From CAXQZU01 sp964228555 (GTDB taxonomy: Bacteria; Planctomycetota; PLA2; JAEUHO01), in NCBI GenBank assembly GCA_964228555.1, contig CAXQZU010000009.1:1-64000 (forward strand): a stretch of DNA of 64,000 nt, written 5' to 3'. Position 1 is the stretch's first letter; every line of letters starts with the position of its first letter. Positions 41,803-49,142 of this stretch are shown here, piece after piece. The position numbers were made by a program, and so were the translations under genes. A model generated the notes under the pieces. The model saw nothing but the letters and a program-made list of their open reading frames with translations. It was not told the DNA's origin and ran no database searches.

Positions 41803-42648
41803 ATGATCCCCCTGCTGCCCACGCCCTACGTCGACCACCTGCTGCACCCGCGCGGCGTGGGCGATGTCACCCTCGCGCAGGCCGCAGGCGAGGTGGGCAG
41901 CATGGTGGGTGGTGGCGGCGTGCGCGTCACGCTGGCCTGGCGCGAGGTGGGGCGCCGCGCCGTGCTCGACGAGGTGATGGCCCGCGCGTTCGGCAGCCAT
42001 GCCCTGCTGGCGCCCGCCTCCGCGCTGGTGACCGCGGCCCTGGGCATGCACGAGGAGCAGGCCAAGGCGCTGCAGGCCCGCGACCTCGCCAGCCTGCTGC
42101 GGGGCCCGGGCGCGCAGGCCCCTGCGCTGCCCGCCGCCGTGGAGCGCGGCTGCGCCCTCGTCGCCGAGGCCTTCCTGCGCGCGCTGGGCGTGGAGAGCGC
42201 GGGTCGCCCGGCCGACCCGCTGGGCGTGGGCCTGCTGGTGTGCCGCTGCCTGGGCGTAGGCGACCGGCAGGTGCGGCAGGCCGTGCGCGAGGGCGCGCGC
42301 ACGCCCGAGCAGGTGGGCGACCGGTGCCGGGCAGGCACCGGATGCCGCTCGTGCCGCCCCGACTTGTGGACGCTCATCGACGAGGCGGTCCCGCTGCAGC
42401 CCGTGGCCGGGGGCGGGGACCCCCACCCCGTGGCGCGCATCGTGTGGCTGCACGGGGGCCGTGCGCTGGGATGCCTGGGCATGCGGCTGCGCCGGGTGCG
42501 GGTGCTGGACGATGCCGTCGAGATCGCGGTGGAGCCGGCGCGGGCGCGCCCGGACACGCAGGAGATGGGCGCCGTGGCCATCGTGCGCCACCTGCTGCGC
42601 GAGACCGTGGGCCCGCAGGTGCCGGTGCGGCTCGACGCCGGGCCCTAG
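41803..42648 (+). CDS. NifU-like three-domain protein with degenerate scaffold and Nfu domains
   Basis: 281 residues in the NifU order. IscU-like domain (1-125): DHLLHPRGVGDV, GEVGSMVGGGGVRVTL, RAFGSHALLAPASALV. The first two Fe-S scaffold Cys are Gly36 and Ser65; only the third (Cys117) remains. Bfd-like [2Fe-2S] domain (about 145-195) is complete: C147-R-C149 and C181-R-S-C184. The C-terminal part (210-281) resembles Nfu (LRRVRVLDDAVEIAV, VAIVRHLLRETVGPQVPV) without its C-x-x-C. It therefore cannot be an ordinary assembly scaffold, but could still carry one 2Fe-2S cluster. No ribosome site or -10 box was recognised before ATG 41803. Confidence 0.8.
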   Translation: MIPLLPTPYVDHLLHPRGVGDVTLAQAAGEVGSMVGGGGVRVTLAWREVGRRAVLDEVMARAFGSHALLAPASALVTAALGMHEEQAKALQARDLASLLRGPGAQAPALPAAVERGCALVAEAFLRALGVESAGRPADPLGVGLLVCRCLGVGDRQVRQAVREGARTPEQVGDRCRAGTGCRSCRPDLWTLIDEAVPLQPVAGGGDPHPVARIVWLHGGRALGCLGMRLRRVRVLDDAVEIAVEPARARPDTQEMGAVAIVRHLLRETVGPQVPVRLDAGP

Positions 42649-42800
42649 GGTCCGGCCGCGGGCGCGGGGCTCCACTGGCCCGATCGCGCAGCCGATCCAC
42701 CGTGGTGGTGGCCCAGGAGCGCCCGCGGCTCCCCTCCCGCGGCGGCAGCCCCGGGAGCCCCTGGCCGGAAGCCAGCGTGGGGCCCGGCAGGAGGCGCGCG

Positions 42801-43202
42801 ATGGGCATCCCCGTCAAGGCCCTGTTCACCGTCGAGGAGGCCGTGCGCACGCTGCCGCTCGTGAGAGCCATCGTGGCGGACCTCGTGGAGCAGGTGGCCG
42901 CGCACCGCGCCACCAGCCGCGCATGGCGTGACGCGCCGCCGGCCAGCGGCGAGCGACGCCTGCTGGAGGACGACCTGCGCCTGCTGGGCGCGCGCGTGCA
43001 GGGCTGCCTCGACGAGCTGGCTGCGCTGGGGCTGGAGGTGCGCGACCTCGAGCTGGGCCACGTGGACTTCCCCACGCTGATGGGCAGCGAGCCCGCCTTC
43101 CTCTGCTGGCAGCTGGGCGAGCCCACCGTGACCAGCTGGCACAGCGCGGACACGGGCCACCGCACGCGCCAGCCGCTGGCCGCCGGCGCCTGCGCGGCCT
43201 AG
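42801..43202 (+). CDS. DUF2203-family protein
   Basis: 133 residues. A helical N-terminal half (FTVEEAVRTLPLVRAIVADL) and the family signature LGLEVRDLELGHVDFPTLMG, AFLCWQLGEPTVTSWHSAD. The D-F-P, C-W and W-H residues are conserved in the family, whose function is unknown. ATG 42801 with an AGGAGG ribosome site six bases upstream. Its TAG stop is also the first half of the TAGCGT box of the next gene. Confidence 0.88.
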   Translation: MGIPVKALFTVEEAVRTLPLVRAIVADLVEQVAAHRATSRAWRDAPPASGERRLLEDDLRLLGARVQGCLDELAALGLEVRDLELGHVDFPTLMGSEPAFLCWQLGEPTVTSWHSADTGHRTRQPLAAGACAA

Positions 43203-43205
43203 CGT
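43200..43205 (+). promoter_or_regulatory. leaderless-type -10 box (TAGCGT) for the HIT gene, overlapping a stop codon
   Basis: TAGCGT ends six bases before ATG 43212. Its first three bases are the DUF2203 stop codon. Confidence 0.4.
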
Positions 43206-43211
43206 CCGGCC

Positions 43212-43607
43212 ATGCCCAGCCTGTTCACGCGCATCGTGCAGGGCGAGCTGCCCTGCCACAAGGTGTGGGAGGACGCCCAGCACCTGGCCTTCCTCGACAT
43301 CGTGCCCATCCAGCCCGGCCACACGCTGGTGATCCCCAAGCGCGAGGTGGGCTACCTGTTCGACCTGGAGGCGGCCGAGCAGGAGGCGCTGTGGCGTGCG
43401 GTGCGCACGGTGGAGGCCGCCGTGCGGGCCGCCACGGGCTGCAGGCGCACCTGCATGATGGTGGTGGGCTGGGAGGTGCCGCACGTGCACGTGCACCTCG
43501 TGCCCACGAACGCGGCCAGCGAGTTCCCCGTGCCCCCCAAGATCAAGGTGACGCCCCAGCAGCTGGCCTACATGGCCGCGCGCGTGGCCCGGCAGATTCG
43601 CTCCTAG
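43212..43607 (+). CDS. HIT-family nucleotide hydrolase/transferase
   Basis: 131 residues. Histidine triad PHVHVHLVP (H-x-H-x-H-x-x) and the N-terminal block IVQGELPCHKVWEDAQHLAFLD typical of HinT-like proteins, which hydrolyse nucleoside phosphoramidates. Nine bases after DUF2203; no ribosome site. Its stop shares CTAG with folE. Confidence 0.93.
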   Translation: MPSLFTRIVQGELPCHKVWEDAQHLAFLDIVPIQPGHTLVIPKREVGYLFDLEAAEQEALWRAVRTVEAAVRAATGCRRTCMMVVGWEVPHVHVHLVPTNAASEFPVPPKIKVTPQQLAYMAARVARQIRS

Positions 43608-44191
43608 CGGCGCGCCAGCGCGAGGAACTCCTGGCGTGTCTTGAGGTCGCTGCGGAAGCGCCCGAGCATGCACGAGGTCACGGTGCTGCTGTTCTGCTTC
43701 TCGACGCCCCGCATCATCATGCACAGGTGCTGGGCCTCGATGAGCACGCCCACGCCCTGCGGCCGCAGCACCTCCTCCAGCGCCCCCGCGATCTGGGTGG
43801 TCATGCGCTCCTGCACCTGCAGGCGGCGGGCAAACACGTCCACGACGCGCGCGAGCTTGGAGAGGCCCACGATGCGGCCCGCGGGCAGGTAGGCCACGTG
43901 GGCCCGTCCGAAGAAGGGCAGCAGGTGGTGCTCGCAGAGGCTGTAGACCTCGATGTCCCGCACCACCACCATCTCGTCGCTGTCGCTGTCGAACAGGGCG
44001 CCCGCGAGCAGGGCCTTCACGTCCACGCCATGGCCGCCGGTGAGGTAGGCCAGGCTGCGGGCCACGCGCTCGGGCGTCTTGGCCAGGTCGGCACGCGAGG
44101 CGCCGGGGTCCAGGTGCGGCAGCATCTGGGCCACGGCATCGGCCAGCTCACGCTGGCCGGGACGGTCGCTGGAGGGGCGGGAGGCGCTCAC
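43604..44191 (-). CDS. folE: GTP cyclohydrolase I
   Basis: First step of tetrahydrofolate synthesis (GTP to dihydroneopterin triphosphate); 195 residues. Zinc ligands lie in SLCEHHLLPFFG and AQHLCMMMRG; GLSKLARVVDVFARRLQVQE and QNSSTVTSCMLG complete the active site. GTG start at 44191 with a TAGGCT box six bases upstream and no ribosome site. Confidence 0.96.
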   Translation of the reverse strand: MSASRPSSDRPGQRELADAVAQMLPHLDPGASRADLAKTPERVARSLAYLTGGHGVDVKALLAGALFDSDSDEMVVVRDIEVYSLCEHHLLPFFGRAHVAYLPAGRIVGLSKLARVVDVFARRLQVQERMTTQIAGALEEVLRPQGVGVLIEAQHLCMMMRGVEKQNSSTVTSCMLGRFRSDLKTRQEFLALARR

Positions 44192-44197
44192 GCGGGA

Positions 44198-44203
44198 AGC
44201 CTA
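44198..44203 (-). promoter_or_regulatory. leaderless-type -10 box (TAGGCT) for folE
   Basis: TAGGCT ends six bases before the GTG start at 44191. A leaderless message starting at GTG. Confidence 0.45.
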
Positions 44204-44219
44204 CCGCCGCGAGGCCGGC

Positions 44220-44693
44220 TCAGGCACCTGCGATGCGGTCCAGGGCCCGGCGGGCGTCCACGCGCAGGTCCGGGTCGGGGTCGGACAGTGCCGCGGTGAG
44301 CGCGGGCACGGCGGCCTGGCCATGCCGCACCAGGCCGTCGATGGCGCGCTCGCAGGTGCGCGCATCGCCTCCCCGCAGGCGCGCCACCAGCGCCTCCACG
44401 GGCTCCAGCGGCCTGCCCTCGGTGCCGTCCACCTCGCGGTCCGGGTCGTCCAGCGCGCGCCAGTCCTGCTCCACGCGCTGGACGGGCAGCCCCGCCTCCT
44501 CGTCGGCACCGGCCTCGGGCAGCGTCGCGCCGGCGGGCGGGTTGCCCGAGGGCTCCGGCGCAGCGTGCTGGGTGGGCGGCGTGCGCGCCGCGAGCAGGCC
44601 GCGCACGACCAGCAGCACGAAGCCCAGCGCGCCCAGCAGCACCAGCACCAGCGTGCCCGTGTCGAGGGAGGCAGCCAGCGGCACGAGCAGCAT
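44220..44693 (-). CDS. small membrane-anchored HEAT-repeat protein
   Basis: 157 residues: one N-terminal membrane helix (GTLVLVLLGALGFVLLVVRG), an acidic/Pro linker, and a C-terminal HEAT-like pair (VEALVARLRGGDARTCERAI; AVPALTAALSDPDPDLRVDA). ATG 44693 is chosen because GAGGAGG lies six bases upstream; an ATG 36 bases further up has no site. It begins 43 bases after tRNA-Leu and may be co-transcribed with it. Function unknown. Confidence 0.7.
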   Translation of the reverse strand: MLLVPLAASLDTGTLVLVLLGALGFVLLVVRGLLAARTPPTQHAAPEPSGNPPAGATLPEAGADEEAGLPVQRVEQDWRALDDPDREVDGTEGRPLEPVEALVARLRGGDARTCERAIDGLVRHGQAAVPALTAALSDPDPDLRVDARRALDRIAGA

Positions 44694-44736
44694 CGGGTCC
44701 TCCTCGGGCACCTGCATCGGGGCTGCCACGACAGGC

Positions 44737-44824
44737 TGGTGCGAGAGGAGGGAGTCGAACCCTCAGGGGCCTTGCGGCCGCAGGCTCCTAAGGCCTGTGC
44801 GTCTGCCAGTTCCGCCACTCTCGC
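44737..44824 (-). tRNA. tRNA-Leu (anticodon TAG)
   Basis: Class II tRNA with long variable arm: acceptor GCGAGAG/CTCTCGC, anticodon stem CAGGC/GCCTG with loop CTTAGGA, T loop TTCGACT. Discriminator A, CCA encoded. A TAGAGT box (44836-44841) lies 12 bases upstream as its likely -10. Confidence 0.96.
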
Positions 44825-44896
44825 GCGGGTGCCCCACTCTACGCATGCTCGGCGGCGGCTGCCGCGCGGGCGGCAGGCTGGCCCGCCCCGCGTGGC

Positions 44897-45412
44897 CTAG
44901 CGCAGCGGGCGCTCGAACAGGCGCTGCAGGTCCTCGTCCCGCTGGCGGAAGAGGCGCGGGGCTTCCTCGGCGCACCACGCGCGGTAGGCGCCCGGCCCCT
45001 TGCGCGCCACCTCGAGCCATGCGTCGCGCACGGAGAGCCCGAAGGGATCACGTCGAGCGAGCGCAGGGCGGCCCGCCCCGTCGCCGCCGATCTCCGCCGA
45101 GAGGCTGCCCGCGACCAGCGTGGCCCGCATGTGCGCCATCGCCGCCACCTCGGCGCCCGGCGCGGCGAGGTCTGGCCAGAGCAGGGCGCGCAGGAAGCCT
45201 GCGTCATCGCTCAGCTGCTGCGTGCCCAGGCCCGGACCTCCCTCCACCCCCGCCACGAGGCGCGCGAGCAAGGCGGCCTCGCCGGGGGCCTCGCGCGCCG
45301 CCGGGGGGCCTGCGGCTTCCTCCGGGCCGGAGGGCCGTCCCGCAGGCCCCTCGCCGCAGCCCGGCGCCCCGAGGAAGGCCCAGAGCAGCAGGGCGGCCGC
45401 CGGCATTCGCAT
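44897..45412 (-). CDS. lipoprotein-like exported protein of unknown function
   Basis: 171 residues. The signal MRMPAAALLLWAFLGAPGC has a weak lipobox (A-P-G-C). The mature part has a Pro/Gly/Glu linker and an alpha-helical domain (about 45-171; ARLVAGVEGGPGLGTQQLSD, SVRDAWLEVARKGPGAYRAW). No known family recognised. ATG 45412 has TAGGAT six bases upstream; GGAG also lies within those six bases, so initiation type is open. Diverges from the pdh operon. Confidence 0.6.
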   Translation of the reverse strand: MRMPAAALLLWAFLGAPGCGEGPAGRPSGPEEAAGPPAAREAPGEAALLARLVAGVEGGPGLGTQQLSDDAGFLRALLWPDLAAPGAEVAAMAHMRATLVAGSLSAEIGGDGAGRPALARRDPFGLSVRDAWLEVARKGPGAYRAWCAEEAPRLFRQRDEDLQRLFERPLR

Positions 45413-45418
45413 GGCTCC

Positions 45419-45424
45419 ATCCTA
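45419..45424 (-). promoter_or_regulatory. leaderless-type -10 box (TAGGAT) for the lipoprotein gene
   Basis: TAGGAT ends six bases before ATG 45412. Confidence 0.4.
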
Positions 45425-45452
45425 GGCCACGGGCAGACGCCTGGAGGCATCA

Positions 45453-45467
45453 CTTGCACTACGCAAG
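45453..45467. promoter_or_regulatory. inverted repeat CTTGC-N5-GCAAG, possible operator of the pdh operon
   Basis: Five-base arms around five bases, in an A/T-richer patch that stands out in this genome, 18 bases before the pdh -35 box. The regulator is unknown; it also lies upstream of the divergent lipoprotein gene. Confidence 0.35.
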
Positions 45468-45485
45468 CATTGGGGCAAGGATGGC

Positions 45486-45514
45486 TTGGAGGGCGCAGGG
45501 GTGAGGGGTAGCCT
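45486..45514 (+). promoter_or_regulatory. promoter of the pdh operon
   Basis: TTGGAG (45486-45491), 17-base spacer, TAGCCT (45509-45514). Gives a leader of about 38 bases to ATG 45559. Confidence 0.6.
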
Positions 45515-45558
45515 GCGCAGCCCGGGCGCGTCGCGCCCCGTCGCGTGGAGCGCACCCC

Positions 45559-46677
45559 ATGGCCGAGGCCGCCGAGCTGCTGCAGGTGATCGACGTGGAC
45601 GGCAAGACGCGCGGCAAGGCGCCGGCGCTCAAGCCCGACGACCTCAAGGCCATGTTCCGCGCGATGCTGGCCACGCGGCTCTTCGACCAGCGCGGCATGA
45701 ACCTGCAGCGCCAGGGTCGCATCGGCTTCTTCGTGCCCTCCATGGGCCAGGAGGCCAGCCAGATCGGTGCCGGCTACGCGATGGGCGAGCAGGACTGGCT
45801 GTTCCCCTCCTACCGCACGCACTCGCTGGCCATCCTCAAGGGCGTGGCGTGGAAGCGGCTCTACGACCAGCTGTGGGGCAACGCCACGGACGAGGTGAAG
45901 GGCCGCCAGATGCCCAACCACTTCTCGTTCCGCGACATCCGCTGGGTGTCGATCTCCTCGCCCATCGGCACGCAGATCAGCCAGGCGGCGGGTGCCGCGC
46001 GGGGCATGCAGGTGCGCGGCGAGAAGGGCTGCGTGTGGGCGTGGTTCGGCGATGGCGGTACCTCCAGCAACGACTTCCATGCGGGCCTCAACTTCGCGGG
46101 CGTGTGGAAGTCGCCGGTGGTGTTCATGTGCGAGAACAACCACTGGGCCATCTCGGTGCCCACCGAGAAGCAGACGGCCAGCCAGACCTTCGCCGACAAG
46201 GCCGTGGCCTACGGCATGCGCGGCGTGCGGGTGGACGGCAACGACGTGCTCGCGGTGTACGAGGCGGCCCGCGAGGCGCGCGAGCGCGCCGTGCGCGGCG
46301 AGGGCCCCACGCTCATCGAGACCGTCACCTTCCGCATGGGCCCCCACTCGAGCAGCGACGACCCCAAGCGCTACCAGGCCCAGAGCCTGTTCGAGGCCTG
46401 GCAGAAGAAGGACCCCATCGAGCGCTTCCGGGCCTGGCTCAAGGTCAAGAAGCTGTGGTCGCAGGAGTGGGAGGACCAGCTCTCCAAGGGCATCCAGGAC
46501 GAGCTCGCCAAGGCGGTCGAGGCGGCCGAGGCCACGCCGGCGCCCACCCTCGACACGCTGTTCGACGACGTCTACGCCACGCTGCCCGCCCAGCTCGCCG
46601 AGCAGAAGGCGGGCCTCATGGAGCAGATCCGCCGCAGCGGCGAGATCGAGAACGCCGGCGGCGCCTTCCCGCTCTAG
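45559..46677 (+). CDS. pdhA: 2-oxoacid (pyruvate) dehydrogenase E1 subunit alpha, copy 1
   Basis: Thiamine-diphosphate subunit that decarboxylates pyruvate or a branched-chain 2-oxoacid; 372 residues. ThDP motif GDGGTSSNDFHAGLNF ending in ENN (GDG-x-NN), GRIGFFVPSMGQEASQIG at the entry, and the phosphorylation-loop region FRMGPHSSSDDPKRY. First gene of the five-gene operon, with E1beta 75 bases downstream. The alpha2beta2 E1 form points to a Gram-positive/mitochondrial-type complex rather than the single-chain AceE. Confidence 0.94.
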   Translation: MAEAAELLQVIDVDGKTRGKAPALKPDDLKAMFRAMLATRLFDQRGMNLQRQGRIGFFVPSMGQEASQIGAGYAMGEQDWLFPSYRTHSLAILKGVAWKRLYDQLWGNATDEVKGRQMPNHFSFRDIRWVSISSPIGTQISQAAGAARGMQVRGEKGCVWAWFGDGGTSSNDFHAGLNFAGVWKSPVVFMCENNHWAISVPTEKQTASQTFADKAVAYGMRGVRVDGNDVLAVYEAAREARERAVRGEGPTLIETVTFRMGPHSSSDDPKRYQAQSLFEAWQKKDPIERFRAWLKVKKLWSQEWEDQLSKGIQDELAKAVEAAEATPAPTLDTLFDDVYATLPAQLAEQKAGLMEQIRRSGEIENAGGAFPL

Positions 46678-46752
46678 ACCCCACGACCACCGTCCCCTCC
46701 CCCTCTCCACGGCGCGGCCGGCAGCCGCCACCCGCCACGAAAGGACGACCCC

Positions 46753-47730
46753 ATGCCCGAGATGACCATGCTGCAGGCGATCAACGACGCCCTGCACGTC
46801 GCGATGGCGAAGGACGACGGCGTCGTCATGCTGGGCGAGGACATCGGCAAGAAGGGTGGCGTGTTCGGCGCCACGCAAGGGCTGCACGACAAGTACGGCG
46901 AGATGCGCGTGATGGACACGCCCCTCTCGGAGTGCGGCATCATCGGCAGTGCGGTGGGCATGGCCCTCTACGGCCTCAAGCCGGTGCCCGAGATCCAGTT
47001 CCTCGACTTCATCTATCCCGCCTTCGACCAGATCGTCTCCGAGGCGGCCAAGATGCGCTACCGCTCGGGCGGCCAGTGGACCTGCCCGATGGTGATCCGC
47101 AGCCCCTCGGGCGGCGGCATCCGCGGCGGCCACTACCACTCGCAGTCCAGCGAGGCCTACTTCGCGCACACGCCCGGGCTGCGCGTGGTGATGCCGAGCA
47201 CGGCGCGCGACGCCAAGGGCATGCTGCTGTCGGCGATCTTCTGCGGCGACCCGGTGGTGTTCCTCGAGCCCAAGCACCTCTACCGCCTGGCCAAGGGCGA
47301 CGTGCCCGCAGGCTGGTACGTGGAAGACCTCGACAAGGCGCGCGTCGCGCACGAGGGCACGGACGTGACCGTGGTGTCCTGGGGCGCCATGATGCACACC
47401 TGCGAGGAAGTGCTCAAGGAGGCCCACGAGAAGGGCATCTCGGTGGAGCTGGTGGACCTGCGCACCCTGCTGCCGTGGGACGCCGAGACCGTGCTGGCCA
47501 GCGTGCGCAAGACGGGGCGCCTCGTGACCGTGCAGGAGGCCCCGCGCACCTGCGGCTTCGGCAGCGAGGTGGCTGCCACGGTCGCCGAGAAGGCCATCGA
47601 CTCGCTGCGTGCGCCCATCGCGCGCGTGGCCGGCTTCGACACGCCGTTCCCCTACACGCTGGAGCACGTCTACAAGCCCGACCGCAAGCGCGTGCTGGGC
47701 GCCATCGAGTACGTCTGCCGCTGGGAGTGA
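46753..47730 (+). CDS. pdhB: 2-oxoacid (pyruvate) dehydrogenase E1 subunit beta
   Basis: 325 residues. LGEDIGKKGGVFGATQGL, DTPLSECGIIGSAVGMALYG, the cation loop MRYRSGGQWTCPMVIRSPSG and the C-terminal E1 domain (LVTVQEAPRTCGFGSEVAA) are all present. It forms the alpha2beta2 E1 with one or both alpha subunits encoded here. AAAGGA precedes the ATG. Stop TGA. Confidence 0.95.
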   Translation: MPEMTMLQAINDALHVAMAKDDGVVMLGEDIGKKGGVFGATQGLHDKYGEMRVMDTPLSECGIIGSAVGMALYGLKPVPEIQFLDFIYPAFDQIVSEAAKMRYRSGGQWTCPMVIRSPSGGGIRGGHYHSQSSEAYFAHTPGLRVVMPSTARDAKGMLLSAIFCGDPVVFLEPKHLYRLAKGDVPAGWYVEDLDKARVAHEGTDVTVVSWGAMMHTCEEVLKEAHEKGISVELVDLRTLLPWDAETVLASVRKTGRLVTVQEAPRTCGFGSEVAATVAEKAIDSLRAPIARVAGFDTPFPYTLEHVYKPDRKRVLGAIEYVCRWE

Positions 47731-47816
47731 GGATCGCTCCCCCGGCCCCATCGCCCCGCGCGGGGCACACCTGCTGCACGTAGCCCGGGGACGGGAGCGT
47801 CCCCAAGGAGACCGCC

Positions 47817-49139
47817 ATGGCCTTCGAGTTCAAGCTGCCCGACATCGGCGAGGGCCTCACCGAGGGTGAGGTCGTCAAGTGGCTCGTGAAGGAGGGCGAT
47901 GCCGTCCAGAGCGAGCAGCCCATGGTCGAGGTGATGACGGACAAGGCGACGGTCGAGATCACCTCGCCGCGCACCGGCCGCATCGCCAAGATCCTGGCGC
48001 AGGACGGCCAGAAGATCCCCGTGGGCTCGGTGATGGTGGTGATCGAGGAGGGTGCGGGCGGCAGCGCGGCGCCTGCAGCCGCTGCGGCGCCTGCGGCCGC
48101 CGCGGCCAAGGCCCAGCCCAGCCCGGCGGCGCGCCCGCCGGTGCCGCAGGCCGCCCCGGCGGTGGCCGCGCCCGCGGCCAGCGCGCCGCGCCGCGAGCGC
48201 ACGCTGGCCGCCCCGGCCACGCGCAAGCGCGCGCGCGAGCTGGGGGTGGACCTCGACAGCATCCCCGCCTCGGGCCCCCACGGCCGGCTCACGCGCGCCG
48301 ACCTCGACGCCTTCGTGGCCGGCGGCGCGCGCACGCCGGCGAGCGCGCCGGCCGCGGTGCCCGCGCGCAGCGTGGCCCCGGCCGTGCCCAGCGCCCCCCC
48401 GGCGCGCGTGGCGCCCGTGGCCCCGCCGGTGCTGGCCGAGGACACGCGCGTGCCCCTGCGGGGCCTGCGCGGGAAGATCGCCGAGCAGATGCTGCGCAGC
48501 AAGCAGCACGCCCCGCACTTCACCTACGTGGACGAGTGCGACATGACCGAGGTGGTGCGCCTGCGCGAGGCCGCCAAGCCGGCGGCCGAGGCGCGCGGGG
48601 TGAAGCTCACCTTCCTGCCCTTCATCATGAAGGCGCTGGTGGTGGCCCTGCGCAAGCACCCCACGATCAACGCCCTCGTGGACGACACCAAGGGCGAGTA
48701 CGTGCTCAAGCGCGACATCAACGTCGGCCTGGCCACGGACACCGACGACGGCCTGACCGTGCCGGTGGTGAAGGGCGTGGACCGCCGCTCCATCCTGGAG
48801 ATCGCGGCCGAGATCCAGCGGCTGACCGAGGCCGCGCGGGCCCGCAAGGTGGCGCTGGAAGACCTCAAGGGCGGCACGATCACCATCACCAGCGCCGGCA
48901 GCATCGGCGGCCTGCTGGCCACCCCCATCCTCAACTACCCCGAGGTGGGCATCCTGGGCGTCTACAAGGTGGCCGACCGCCCGGTGGTGCGCGACGGCCA
49001 GGTGGTGGTGCGCAAGATGTGCAACCTCTCCATCACGCTGGATCACCGCATCGTGGACGGCGCCACGGCCGCCCGCTTCATGAACGAGATGCTGCGCCTG
49101 CTGCAGGCGCCGGGCCTGTTGCTGGTCGAGGGCGCCTAG
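47817..49139 (+). CDS. pdhC: dihydrolipoamide acyltransferase E2
   Basis: 440 residues. One lipoyl domain (1-80) with the lipoylated Lys in VMTDKATVEI, an Ala/Pro linker, a peripheral subunit-binding domain (about 140-175; ATRKRARELGVDLDSIPASG), a second Ala/Pro linker, and the catalytic domain (about 210-440) with active-site DHRIVDGATAARFM. Core of the complex, transferring the acyl group to CoA. AAGGAGACC ribosome site before ATG 47817. Confidence 0.96.
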   Translation: MAFEFKLPDIGEGLTEGEVVKWLVKEGDAVQSEQPMVEVMTDKATVEITSPRTGRIAKILAQDGQKIPVGSVMVVIEEGAGGSAAPAAAAAPAAAAAKAQPSPAARPPVPQAAPAVAAPAASAPRRERTLAAPATRKRARELGVDLDSIPASGPHGRLTRADLDAFVAGGARTPASAPAAVPARSVAPAVPSAPPARVAPVAPPVLAEDTRVPLRGLRGKIAEQMLRSKQHAPHFTYVDECDMTEVVRLREAAKPAAEARGVKLTFLPFIMKALVVALRKHPTINALVDDTKGEYVLKRDINVGLATDTDDGLTVPVVKGVDRRSILEIAAEIQRLTEAARARKVALEDLKGGTITITSAGSIGGLLATPILNYPEVGILGVYKVADRPVVRDGQVVVRKMCNLSITLDHRIVDGATAARFMNEMLRLLQAPGLLLVEGA

Positions 49140-49142
49140 GCC

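Noticed and set aside
42649..42800. Possible extra small gene between the NifU-like and DUF2203 genes
   Set aside because: The 152 bases have open frames but no start with a ribosome site or TANNNT box other than the DUF2203 start, and no recognisable protein.
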